The notes beneath the pieces were generated by a model. The model was not told the origin of the DNA and made no database searches. It was given only the letters and a program-made list of their open reading frames with translations. A program made the translations under genes and the position numbers. From Piscirickettsiaceae bacterium (GTDB lineage Bacteria; Pseudomonadota; Gammaproteobacteria; Nitrosococcales; Methylophagaceae), in NCBI GenBank assembly GCA_024685995.1, contig JAIBDY010000003.1, positions 1 through 64,000 of the forward strand: DNA of 64,000 nt, written 5' to 3'. Numbering within the stretch: the first letter of the stretch is position 1; every line of letters begins with the position of its first letter. Shown here piece by piece: positions 8,620-16,531 of the stretch.

Positions 8620-10635
8620 CTAGTGCTTTGTTTGATCTCGCCCTTCCGCTTCGCTATTCCACACACTCATCAATAGTTCATCTAATGCCGCGTCATCCGG
8701 TAAAGGTCCTTGATTAAAGGCTAAAAAGTCAAAACGTGTCGTTGTCTCTTCTGACGCTGCATCATTCTCTGATTTTTCAGGATTGGGGGTAGTTGCAACC
8801 TCGGATGGTTCTGCTTCATTAATATTCTCTATAGCGCTGCCTTGTTGGAGATCAGAATAACTTAATTTTCGGTAACTTACCGCTGCTTGTTCAAGCTTTT
8901 CCTCATCTTCAGATTCCATCTGTTGATGATTAGGTATCGCTTCCTGTAACTTTTTTTCTGCCGCTTCTCGTCGCAACTGTTCTGTTTTTAACCTGACTTT
9001 TTGTCGTAGATCTTCTATGGAATATTCACTTACATCTGTTTGGGCCGCAGTTCCTAGTTCGGGATCAGTTGATGGTGTCATATCCGTTTCTGGTGCTAAG
9101 TCTGTTTCTGGTGCTAAGTCTGTTTCAGGCGCTAAGTCTGTTTCAGGTGCTAAGTCTGCTTCAGGTGCTAAGTCTGTTTCAGGCGCTAAGTCTGTTTCAG
9201 GTGCTAAGTCTGCTTCAGGTGCTAAGTCTGCTTCAGGTGCTAAGTCTGCTTCAGGTGCTAAGTCTGCTTCAGGTGCTAAGTCTGCTTCAGGTGCTAAGTC
9301 TGTTTCAGGCGCTAAGTCTGTTTCTGGTGCTAATGCTGTTTCTGGTGCTGGCTCTGTTTCTGACAGAGATTCGGCCATGATAGCGGAGTAAAATGCTTCT
9401 TCGGAATCGGCTGTGCTGTCAACTATTGATTCACGCTCACTCATGTCAGTGTGTTGTTCGTGTTCTAGATCCGCAATCAAGTCTTCTAATAAATCTTGTT
9501 CTGACGCGATCGTTGTACTGTTCGACAAAATAGCACTCGCTGAACCAGCGGTTGCTACCGTTGACTCAGCTGTTGGCTTTTTTGTAGTGGGTGCATCTTC
9601 CTCTATATCATCACCAATATTCGCCATGATGGCAGCTAATTGATCTTCTTCGGTAGCAAAGCGTTCGCTAACCGACTTTCCCTCAGTCCTGTTGACTTGA
9701 TTTATGAGCACATCGATATCATCTTCGGACGGTTGTTCGGTATCCACAGTACTGGCCGCTTGTTCAATGCTATTCTCAATGTCCTGTTCTAAAGCAGTAT
9801 CATAATTTTCACCCGTATTGATAACTGAATCCGAGGTTTTGTCGCCCTCTGTTTCAATGCCGTCCGGCGCGAGTTCATCAGCTGCTTTGGCGAGGTCTAT
9901 ACCTGTATCGAGTAAATCGCCATCTTCACCAGCTAATAACGTTTCAATGTCATCTACAGAAACAATGTCTTGTTCCAATACTTCTTCAGGCTCAACACCC
10001 TTCGTATTGATTTCTTGGCCCGGCTCAGTTATTGAGTCTTCGGATACCATGGTGTCGGTGTGTTGTTCTACTGGTTCAGTGAGTTCAATATCATCGCTGG
10101 CTATGACTGTTTGGGTCTCGATGACCTTCTGGCCTCCTTGCAGTAACTTAAACCCTTCAACAAGTTGATCGACTTTGACCGCTGTTGCAGCCAAGGTTTG
10201 CGTTAATGTGGCTTTATCTTCAATGTCTTCGTCGACACGAGCAACAGCGACGCCATCACTACCCACGGGCAATAAGTGAAGACAAGCATCGATGATATTT
10301 TCTAATTTAGTCGATGCATCGATAAGCGCTTTGGCATCTTGGTCTACAAATAAAGCCAATTGGGCTTTGTAAATTGCTTGCTCTTGCTTTTGTATTTCTT
10401 CTGCAGTTTGAGTCAAAGCTTGGCCTGTTAAACCATATTTTGTTGACAATAGCTCAGTCAAAGTGTCGAGACGTCTAGCTTTCAAGCGTTTAAGCTTTTT
10501 TACTGCCGTTGTCGCATCGCTAGCAATCTTTTTATTTTTTTTGTATAGCCGAAGGCTTAGCCATAAACTAAACATAGCCAAGATGAAAGCGAGTTCATAA
10601 GCTAGCAACTGAAATGTCAGATCTGTCATCGCCAT
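8620..10635 (-). CDS. Acidic membrane-anchored protein with 15 tandem hexapeptide repeats
   Basis: A 671-residue protein not matched to a named family. A hydrophobic segment at about residues 5-30 (LLAYELAFILAMFSLWLSL) is followed by a basic, coiled-coil-like stretch to about residue 110 and a long acidic, Thr/Glu-rich low-complexity region. Near residue 430 come 15 repeats of APE(T/A)DL, encoded by an 18-bp DNA repeat at 9079-9348. The last 130 residues are again charged, with a helical EDLRQKVRLKTEQLRREAAEKK-like part. Its ATG follows the TAA of the upstream VWA gene with no gap, so the two are translationally linked; the second ATG (10629) is an alternative start. A role in the cell envelope with the VWA partner is inferred. 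Confidence 0.85.
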   Translation of the reverse strand: MAMTDLTFQLLAYELAFILAMFSLWLSLRLYKKNKKIASDATTAVKKLKRLKARRLDTLTELLSTKYGLTGQALTQTAEEIQKQEQAIYKAQLALFVDQDAKALIDASTKLENIIDACLHLLPVGSDGVAVARVDEDIEDKATLTQTLAATAVKVDQLVEGFKLLQGGQKVIETQTVIASDDIELTEPVEQHTDTMVSEDSITEPGQEINTKGVEPEEVLEQDIVSVDDIETLLAGEDGDLLDTGIDLAKAADELAPDGIETEGDKTSDSVINTGENYDTALEQDIENSIEQAASTVDTEQPSEDDIDVLINQVNRTEGKSVSERFATEEDQLAAIMANIGDDIEEDAPTTKKPTAESTVATAGSASAILSNSTTIASEQDLLEDLIADLEHEQHTDMSERESIVDSTADSEEAFYSAIMAESLSETEPAPETALAPETDLAPETDLAPEADLAPEADLAPEADLAPEADLAPEADLAPETDLAPETDLAPEADLAPETDLAPETDLAPETDLAPETDMTPSTDPELGTAAQTDVSEYSIEDLRQKVRLKTEQLRREAAEKKLQEAIPNHQQMESEDEEKLEQAAVSYRKLSYSDLQQGSAIENINEAEPSEVATTPNPEKSENDAASEETTTRFDFLAFNQGPLPDDAALDELLMSVWNSEAEGRDQTKH
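9079..9348 (-). repeat. In-frame 18-bp tandem repeat, 15 units
   Basis: Fifteen contiguous 18-bp units encode the hexapeptide APETDL or APEADL; the first unit is APETAL and the last APETDM. Units differ at the T/A codon and at a few third positions, so blocks of identical units are visible. Because the period is a multiple of three, gain or loss of units keeps the frame. Confidence 0.97.
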
Positions 10636-12552
10636 TTATAATTCCACTCCAGGGTTTGGGATAGCTGCCATTTTGCGACGCCACAAGAAAAAACCAATCG
10701 CGACCATTAACAACAAAATACCGTTACCAATTAACAATATTGATGTCGATAACGCATCGCTTTTATCACCAACATCATCAATTTGTATTCCATTATCGGC
10801 CAAACCGAGATCATCGGCAGCACTCTCTGGTAATAAATTAGCGATATCTCCCGCCAACTCATCGACCACCTCATTCTCCGCTATTGGGCTCAGTCCATCT
10901 AGCAAATCTAATGCTGCCAATTCATCATTTTCACTGCGCTCATTATCAGCTAACAACGCGAGCTCATCAGTCACTTGTTGCGCTATATCGGCCTCAGATG
11001 TGAGAGTGCTTTGTGTTTCATCCTTTAATTCAATCGGCTTTGCTTGTAAAAAGAGTGGTCGACCTTTTAAAGTTTGGCTTTTGATTTGTAAACTGAGCGT
11101 ATAGCGCTGTCCCACTTCTAACTCTGCCAACGTTAACTGCCAAGAGTTATTGACACTTGGCAATACATCGTAGGCCCATTCACTGCCATCCTCGGCAGTT
11201 AACATGGCCGCTATACTCATGTTTTTTGTATCAATTAAACTCGTATCTGGCGTGAGGGTCAAACGGTGAGTGCGGGTTGTTTCGTCTAACAATTGCTCGG
11301 TGTTGATGACAAAAGGCATTTCGACAACGTTGATGCTCTGGCGTCGTTGACGTTCAAACGTGCCACTGGTCACGATAGTCACAATATCATTTCTACCCGG
11401 CTGAAATGTATCACCCACTTGGGTTCGGTAATTACCTTGACTTGCATTTAAACTTTCTTCTATCACGGTCATGACTTCATTTTCATGCGTTAATTTTACA
11501 TTCAATAACTTCAAAAAATCTTGTCTCTTAATCATTTTATCGTGATTCGTCATGCTCACATCAAAGTCGAACGCTTCACCAATTAAAATATTGTTCGGTA
11601 AATCCGTTGTTTTCAACTTAAGATCCGTCAATACCATCACGCGGTTGTTAGGGTCTAAGTCTGCATCAATAGTCCATGCACCTCTTTGAGGATTGGTCAC
11701 GGTGATTAAATCATAACCTGTATCACTATGTTGCCAGCGTACAGTGTCAAGCTGACTGTTTACGGATATTTTTGATTGATCGGGTCGTCGTAACTCTGTT
11801 GGCTTCGAATCGGGTTGTCGAAATACCAGCACCGTCATTTCACTGATGCTGTCATCAATTTTGAAATGATTGTCCGTTAAAGGTAATGAATCTCTGTTGG
11901 TCGCCTTCTCAAACAAATGCAAGAATACCTTTTGTAATTGTTCAGCATCATTGACTTGCTCATACCAGCCATCGGTTTCAAGAGCGATTTCTCGAAGTAA
12001 AGCCTGATCTGCATCACCCGATAAAGCAATAGTGTGAACAACGATATTGGCTTTTTTCAACCTTGGCACTATCTCTGTCAAAATGCGTTGGCGAGATGTG
12101 ATACTGGCCTTGGGATCGCTTGAAATGTCCACCAAACCATCTGATAGTAATATGACGCTGCGCCGTAGACCGGAAGCTGCTTTTGTTTGATTGACTGTCG
12201 CTTTCTTTAGCGCTTGTTCTATATTGGTAAATAAGCCTTTAGAATGGATTTTCGGCGCTTGCTTTTGGGCATCTGCACGCCACTGTTTATTAACCTCTCG
12301 ATGCGGTACCACCATATTGACGTATTTGGCAAAAGTCCACACCCCAGCCTTTGAACCCGCTGGAAGTAAGCCAACGATCATTTCTAAACCCGGTGCCCTG
12401 AGATTTTTGGGATCATTCTTTTTCATGCTGCCTGACACATCAATGACGATTCTGACATCACTCTCAGGGGTTACAGCGGCGAAAACCTGCCGGATAGAGA
12501 ACATCGACATCAACAATATGAAGATCAGTATAATTTTATTAGCGCGCGTCAT
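10636..12552 (-). CDS. Membrane-anchored von Willebrand factor A domain protein
   Basis: A 638-residue exported protein. A signal peptide ends near VFA-AVTPE (about residue 26). A VWA domain follows with an intact MIDAS motif D38-V-S-G-S42, then HTIALSGDADQALLREIA later in the domain. The middle holds beta-rich segments (roughly 230-510) and an acidic stretch. One C-terminal membrane helix (about 610-630) ends in WRRKM, so the protein faces the periplasm. It is the first gene of a two-gene operon and its stop abuts the next ATG. VWA domains usually mediate metal-dependent protein contacts; the ligand is unknown. It resembles VWA proteins of other gammaproteobacteria but I do not assign a specific name. 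Confidence 0.88.
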   Translation of the reverse strand: MTRANKIILIFILLMSMFSIRQVFAAVTPESDVRIVIDVSGSMKKNDPKNLRAPGLEMIVGLLPAGSKAGVWTFAKYVNMVVPHREVNKQWRADAQKQAPKIHSKGLFTNIEQALKKATVNQTKAASGLRRSVILLSDGLVDISSDPKASITSRQRILTEIVPRLKKANIVVHTIALSGDADQALLREIALETDGWYEQVNDAEQLQKVFLHLFEKATNRDSLPLTDNHFKIDDSISEMTVLVFRQPDSKPTELRRPDQSKISVNSQLDTVRWQHSDTGYDLITVTNPQRGAWTIDADLDPNNRVMVLTDLKLKTTDLPNNILIGEAFDFDVSMTNHDKMIKRQDFLKLLNVKLTHENEVMTVIEESLNASQGNYRTQVGDTFQPGRNDIVTIVTSGTFERQRRQSINVVEMPFVINTEQLLDETTRTHRLTLTPDTSLIDTKNMSIAAMLTAEDGSEWAYDVLPSVNNSWQLTLAELEVGQRYTLSLQIKSQTLKGRPLFLQAKPIELKDETQSTLTSEADIAQQVTDELALLADNERSENDELAALDLLDGLSPIAENEVVDELAGDIANLLPESAADDLGLADNGIQIDDVGDKSDALSTSILLIGNGILLLMVAIGFFLWRRKMAAIPNPGVEL

Positions 12553-12740
12553 AACATATTAACCTATTGTTTTTATTCACCAATAACCTTTATAAAGCCC
12601 ATTCAACCTGCCTTTAATCTAAGGTAATGCTGTTCTATAACAACCCTTTATGCAGTTTTTATGCCGAAATCTTTACTTGCAAGGCACTTTGATGACGTGC
12701 CATCTCTACTAGATCACATCGCTAGCTTGCTAACTGTTGG

Positions 12741-12769
12741 TTGACATTCGCCTAGCGAAACCCTACCCT
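12741..12769 (+). promoter_or_regulatory. Probable sigma-70 promoter of the btuB transcript
   Basis: TTGACA (12741-12746), a 17-base spacer, then TACCCT (12764-12769). Initiation would fall just before the start of the cobalamin riboswitch, which fits a riboswitch-led mRNA. Confidence 0.55.
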
Positions 12770-12781
12770 TCGTGCCTCACT

Positions 12782-12950
12782 AGGTGCCTATGGTTGAAAT
12801 ACACTAAAGGATAATCGGGAAGTTGGTGTAAACAATCCAACACTGCCCCCGCAACGGTAATTGAGTAAAACAAATGACATGTCACTGTGTTTATGAACAT
12901 GGGAAGGCCATTTGTTTTGAGCCTCATAAGTCCGGAGACCGGCCCAGTGC
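12782..12950 (+). ncRNA. Cobalamin (AdoCbl-class) riboswitch upstream of btuB
   Basis: The conserved cobalamin riboswitch elements occur in order: TCGGGAAGTTGGTGTAAA (12825-12842 region), CTGCCCCCGCAACGGTAA (12843-12860 region), GGGAAGGCC (12901-12909), and the B12 box AAGTCCGGAGACCGGCC (about 12928-12944). The outer ends are approximate. It precedes a terminator hairpin and the btuB reading frame, so ligand binding should repress uptake-gene expression. Confidence 0.93.
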
Positions 12951-12954
12951 TAGC

Positions 12955-13030
12955 GACCATATTACGGCGGGTAATCTACAAGATAATTATGTCAATACTT
13001 ATCGTGTTACGCCGCAATATGGTCATTTTT
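12955..13030 (+). terminator. Riboswitch expression-platform terminator
   Basis: GACCATATTACGGCG (12955-12969) pairs with CGCCGCAATATGGTC (13010-13024) with a single non-Watson-Crick pair; the loop is 40 bases and ATTTTT follows. The left arm starts within a few bases of the riboswitch 3' end, the place expected for a ligand-controlled terminator. Confidence 0.75.
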
Positions 13031-13077
13031 AATGGCTTGATCCCGGGAGGATATCAAGCATTATCAAAGGCACAATT

Positions 13078-14922
13078 ATGTCATTTAGATTTATCGCTCT
13101 ACCCTTGATCACCACTCCTTTTATCGCTCTCCCTGCTTTCGCGGACCTCGAACACTTAGACTCTGTCGTTGTGACCTCGACGCGAACTGCCACCTTGCCG
13201 GACAAGCTGCTGGCATCGACCTCTATCGTTACCCGTGCAGATATTGAGCGGTTTAATTTTCAAACGCTCGAACAAGCATTGACGGCCTTACCCGGTGTCG
13301 TCATCGCCAATAGTGGTGGCTTAGGAAAACAAACTTCTCTCTTTCTTCGCGGAACGGAGTCAAACCATACTCAGATTTTACTCAATGGCGTCAAATTGGC
13401 GACCAATGCCTTCGGTGCACCACAACTCGAACATATCCCGATCGACCAAATCGACAGAATTGAACTTGTACGTGGTCCTCAATCGAGTCTTTATGGTTCA
13501 GAGTCTATCGGTGGTACGATTCAAATTTTCACTAAACAAGCACAAGTCGGTTTCAACCCCGAACTCTCGGTATCTTATGGCAGCCATGCTACGAAGAACA
13601 GCCAAGTCGGCTTGTCTTTCGGCAATGCTAGTTCATGGTTGAATATCAATGGCAGCCACCACCAAACAGATGGTTTTAACGCTTGTGACGGTCGTAGTGG
13701 CACACTCTTTATTGGCTGCTACACCTCTGAACCTGATAATGATGCTTATCGTAATACCTCTCTCTCCTTACGGGCTGGTCATCAGTTCACTGTTAACAGC
13801 ACGCTTGAAGTATTTAGCCTTTCTAGCGAAGGCGAAAGCGAGTTTGATGGGTCTATTTTTTCTGGAAATCAAACCAATTTCTTGCAACATACCTTTGGCA
13901 CCACATTCAATAACGCGATCAGCGACGCTTGGTCAATGACAGCCTCGCTGAGCCAGGGCAGAATGGAAGCGGATAATAATAAAGATGGTGTCGATGTCAA
14001 TTTCACCGATAATAAAACGGACCATGTCAGCTTTCAAAATGATCTTCAAATTCATCCCGATTATTTGATTAGCTTAGGGTATGAATATGAAAACGATCAA
14101 ATAGCGTCCTCATCTGCTTATACCGAAGATGAAAGAGACAATGAAGGCTATTATGCCCAACTGCTTGGCAATATGGGTCCCAGTAACTTCCGTTTATCGT
14201 TACGCGTTGATGACAATGAACAGTTTGGTGAGCACACAACCGGCAATATCGCTTTCGGGCACCAGATTCAGGATAAGCTACGCATTTATGCTTCTTATGG
14301 TACGGCATTTTCAGCCCCGTCGTTAATTGACCTTTACTCACCATTTGGTGCGAATCCTAATTTAGATCCAGAACGATCAAAGAGTATTGAAATTGGACTG
14401 TCAGGGCGTCATTATGCAACCGATTGGTCGATTTCGACCTATCATACGCGGGTTAACGATTTGATTATCTTAGACAACACCTTCGTGCCACAAAATATCT
14501 CAGAGGCCGTTATCAGAGGTATCGAGATTACTGCCGCAACGCAGCTTCTAGGCGTCAATATTGATGGACAAGTCTCCTTGATGGATCCCGAGAACAAAGC
14601 TTCTGGTAGTAACCAGGGCAAGCTCTTACCGCGTCGAGCTGAACAAACTTATACCCTTAATATGTATAAAGCATTTGGTCCTTATCGACTTTCCAGCCAA
14701 TTCTTTGCATCTGGTCGCCGCTTTGATGATGTGTCAAATACAAGACGTTTAGCCCCGTTTAATACATTGGATCTTGCTTTGGCTTATCAGATTAATGATA
14801 CGGTACAAGCGCAATTAAAAGTGGCTAATGTATTTAATCAACAATATGAAACGATTTCTGGTTTTCATACCGATGGGACCAATGCGCTGTTGACACTAAG
14901 CTATCGTCCAGCGGGGTATTGA
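13078..14922 (+). CDS. btuB: TonB-dependent vitamin B12 receptor BtuB
   Basis: A 614-residue outer-membrane transporter. Signal peptide MSFRFIALPLITTPFIALPAFA is followed by the TonB box region DSVVVTSTRT, the plug domain (LEQALTALPGVVI, LFLRGTESNHTQILLNGV, DRIELVRGPQSSLYGSESIG) and a beta barrel that ends in an aromatic residue (SYRPAGY). The plug segments and total length fit BtuB. The cobalamin riboswitch immediately upstream and cobO immediately downstream make cobalamin or a cobinamide the substrate with high probability. AAAGG about seven bases before the ATG is the likely ribosome site. No btuF/CD ABC transporter genes are beside it. Confidence 0.95.
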   Translation: MSFRFIALPLITTPFIALPAFADLEHLDSVVVTSTRTATLPDKLLASTSIVTRADIERFNFQTLEQALTALPGVVIANSGGLGKQTSLFLRGTESNHTQILLNGVKLATNAFGAPQLEHIPIDQIDRIELVRGPQSSLYGSESIGGTIQIFTKQAQVGFNPELSVSYGSHATKNSQVGLSFGNASSWLNINGSHHQTDGFNACDGRSGTLFIGCYTSEPDNDAYRNTSLSLRAGHQFTVNSTLEVFSLSSEGESEFDGSIFSGNQTNFLQHTFGTTFNNAISDAWSMTASLSQGRMEADNNKDGVDVNFTDNKTDHVSFQNDLQIHPDYLISLGYEYENDQIASSSAYTEDERDNEGYYAQLLGNMGPSNFRLSLRVDDNEQFGEHTTGNIAFGHQIQDKLRIYASYGTAFSAPSLIDLYSPFGANPNLDPERSKSIEIGLSGRHYATDWSISTYHTRVNDLIILDNTFVPQNISEAVIRGIEITAATQLLGVNIDGQVSLMDPENKASGSNQGKLLPRRAEQTYTLNMYKAFGPYRLSSQFFASGRRFDDVSNTRRLAPFNTLDLALAYQINDTVQAQLKVANVFNQQYETISGFHTDGTNALLTLSYRPAGY

Positions 14923-14941
14923 AACTTTTTAATTTAAAAAA

Positions 14942-14972
14942 TGCTAAGGTGGGCAGTGCAACCACCTTAGCA
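14942..14972 (+). terminator. Intergenic hairpin between btuB and cobO
   Basis: TGCTAAGGTGG (14942-14952) and CCACCTTAGCA (14962-14972) form a perfect 11-bp stem with a 9-base loop. No T tract follows on the plus strand, so it is a weak terminator or an mRNA processing/stability element rather than a strong stop. On the minus strand an A/T-rich run follows. Confidence 0.5.
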
Positions 14973-14989
14973 ATATTAAGGCTAACGAT

Positions 14990-15601
14990 ATGAGCAAGAT
15001 AGACACTAAAAGCCAACGCCATGAAGCGCGTATGAAACGTCAAAAATCACTCGTTGATGATCAAATCAAACGTGCAGATAAAGATAAAGGCTTATTGGTG
15101 GTCATTACCGGTAATGGTAAAGGTAAAAGTTCATCTGGCTTTGGCATGGTGGCCAGAGCATTAGGGCATGACATGCATGTTGGTATTGTGCAATTCATTA
15201 AAGGCGCTTTTAGTACGGGTGAAGAAAGTTTCTTTAGACGTTTTCCAAACGAAGTCGACTATCACGTCATGGGAGATGGCTTTACTTGGGATACACAAAA
15301 TTTAGCGCAAGATATTGCTTCTGCAGAAGCTGGTTGGGCCGTCTGCCAAAAACTATTACAAGATCCTAAGGTTGACATAGTGCTCTTAGATGAGCTCAAT
15401 ATTGTGTTAAAAATGCATTATTTAGATATCGATACAGTGTTAGCCGATATTGCCAACCGTCCTGCTATGCAACACGTCATTATTACCGGTCGGGGTGCGC
15501 CTGATGCGGTAATAGATGCCGCAGACACGGTCAGTCGAATTGACGATGTAAAGCATGCCTTTCGGGCCGGGATCCAAGCACAAAAAGGAATTGAACTCTG
15601 A
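14990..15601 (+). CDS. cobO: Cob(I)yrinic acid a,c-diamide adenosyltransferase (CobO/BtuR/CobA)
   Basis: A 203-residue cytosolic enzyme that adds the 5'-deoxyadenosyl group of ATP to reduced corrinoid, giving coenzyme B12. The P-loop VVITGNGKGKSSSGFG is at about residues 37-52, LLDELNIVLK near 130 is the Walker B-like part, and VIITGRGAP and ADTVSRIDDVKHAF close the family signature. AAGG precedes the ATG. It follows btuB by 67 bases with a hairpin between, so it may share the riboswitch-led transcript. The DNA of its last 75 codons is duplicated about 590 bp downstream as a decayed fragment. Confidence 0.95.
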   Translation: MSKIDTKSQRHEARMKRQKSLVDDQIKRADKDKGLLVVITGNGKGKSSSGFGMVARALGHDMHVGIVQFIKGAFSTGEESFFRRFPNEVDYHVMGDGFTWDTQNLAQDIASAEAGWAVCQKLLQDPKVDIVLLDELNIVLKMHYLDIDTVLADIANRPAMQHVIITGRGAPDAVIDAADTVSRIDDVKHAFRAGIQAQKGIEL

Positions 15602-15935
15602 GCGCTCATCACATTATCAGCACCGTCATAAATCTGTAAAGTTACCCACAATTTCTGTGGATAAGTCTGTGGTTAAGTTGCTTATAGCTTGCTAAAGCGT
15701 TCATTTATAAGCGTTCATTGTAGATTGTACAAACTTTGACCAAATCACACAAAAATGATATTAATCAATAACTTAAATTTAGAATTTCATAAGTCAATAG
15801 CTTAGAATGACTTCGTAACAACGAGGTTATCTGTTGTTGATGACGGGTGAATAACTTTTCAATTGTCAATAGTTATGAACCCATACAAATGCTTATTTAA
15901 GCACGATAGTGATTACTATTTCTCTACTTAGTTTC
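15350..15935 (+). repeat. Tandem duplication, copy 1 (cobO 3' end plus downstream DNA)
   Basis: This copy starts inside cobO (near 15350) and runs to about 15935, where similarity passes into copy 2. Matching landmarks are offset by 585-593 bp: ACAAGATCC, TATTTAGATATC, GGAATTGAAC-TGA, the 109-bp block, TTAATCAAT, GCTTAGAATGACTT, GTGAATAACTTTT and TAGTGATTACTATTT. Ends are approximate because the copies have diverged by indels. Confidence 0.85.
15620..15728. other. 109-bp invariant block with DnaA-box-like sites, copy 1
   Basis: Base for base identical to 16213-16321. It contains TTACCCACA (15642-15650), TGTGGATAA (15656-15664; a perfect inverted DnaA box TTATCCACA) and TGTGGTTAA (15668-15676), plus two 11-bp direct repeats AAGCGTTCATT (15695 and 15709, 14-bp period). 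CCACA-ATTTC-TGTGG can also form a hairpin. A fourth near-box, GGTGAATAA, lies outside at 15846-15854. An A/T-rich stretch follows the block. The function is unknown: origin-like, DnaA-titrating or an RNA element. Confidence 0.8.
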
Positions 15936-15939
15936 AAAT

Positions 15940-16192
15940 ATGACAAGATCCCACTAGTGACATTGAAGCCCACGATGAATGCAATAGTGTCTTAAAAGTA
16001 TATTATTTAGATATCAATAAAGCGCGGCCCAATACCTCGCTACAGCCGAGCTAGTTAACATGTCATTCTTATCGGCCGTGGCGCATCTGATGTGGTGATT
16101 GATGCCACAGACACGCACGGACAGTGGACTTGTGGCGAAATAGAACCTGCCTTTCTAGCTGGTATTAAGCACAAAAAGGAATTGAACGCTGA
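15940..16192 (+). pseudogene. Decayed duplicate of the cobO 3' end
   Basis: Aligned to cobO codons 128-203, the segment keeps recognisable words such as TTATTTAGATATC, TATCGGCCGTGGCGCATCTG, GATGCCACAGACACG and CACAAAAAGGAATTGAAC, followed by the equivalent TGA at 16190-16192. Indels and an in-frame TAG in the middle destroy the reading frame, and there is no start or P-loop half. It is a remnant made by tandem duplication, not a gene. Confidence 0.85.
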
Positions 16193-16212
16193 ACACGCAC
16201 CTTGCTAAAAAA

Positions 16213-16321
16213 GCACCGTCATAAATCTGTAAAGTTACCCACAATTTCTGTGGATAAGTCTGTGGTTAAGTTGCTTATAGCTTGCTAAAGCGTTCATTTA
16301 TAAGCGTTCATTGTAGATTGT
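16213..16321. other. 109-bp invariant block with DnaA-box-like sites, copy 2
   Basis: Identical over 109 bp to 15620-15728. The DnaA-box-like sites are TTACCCACA (16235-16243), TGTGGATAA (16249-16257) and TGTGGTTAA (16261-16269), with an outlying GGTGAATAA at 16439-16447. The flanks in this copy are clearly diverged, so identity stops sharply at the block edges. Confidence 0.8.
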
Positions 16322-16531
16322 GCAAATTTTGACCAAATCTAACAAAGTCAATATTAATCAATGACTTATGTTTAGAGTTTAATAAATCAATGGCTTAGAA
16401 TGACTTTGTAATAACGTTGTTATCCCATATTTATGACAGGTGAATAACTTTTTAATTGTCAATAGTCCATGCTGACATAAATACGTCTTTAAGCATGGTA
16501 GTGATTACTATTTATCTAAAAAGCTCCCTAG

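Larger units (their letters stand above)
15936..16525 (+). repeat. Tandem duplication, copy 2
   Basis: The second unit begins near 15936 with a cobO-derived tail and ends about 10 bases before the clpA stop. Outside the 109-bp block it differs from copy 1 by many substitutions and small indels. Its presence accounts for most of the unusually long 930-bp gap between cobO and clpA. Confidence 0.85.

Noticed and set aside
8612-8625. CACTAGCTAGTG palindrome after the repeat protein operon as a terminator
   Set aside because: The palindrome is short, has no loop and no T run; it overlaps the stop of the gene.
9079-9348. Short tandem repeats as a CRISPR array
   Set aside because: The units are contiguous without spacers and encode an in-frame peptide repeat.
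9017-9391. Long plus-strand open frames across the hexapeptide repeat
   Set aside because: They exist only because the 18-bp repeat keeps all frames open; composition is a mirror of the real gene on the minus strand.
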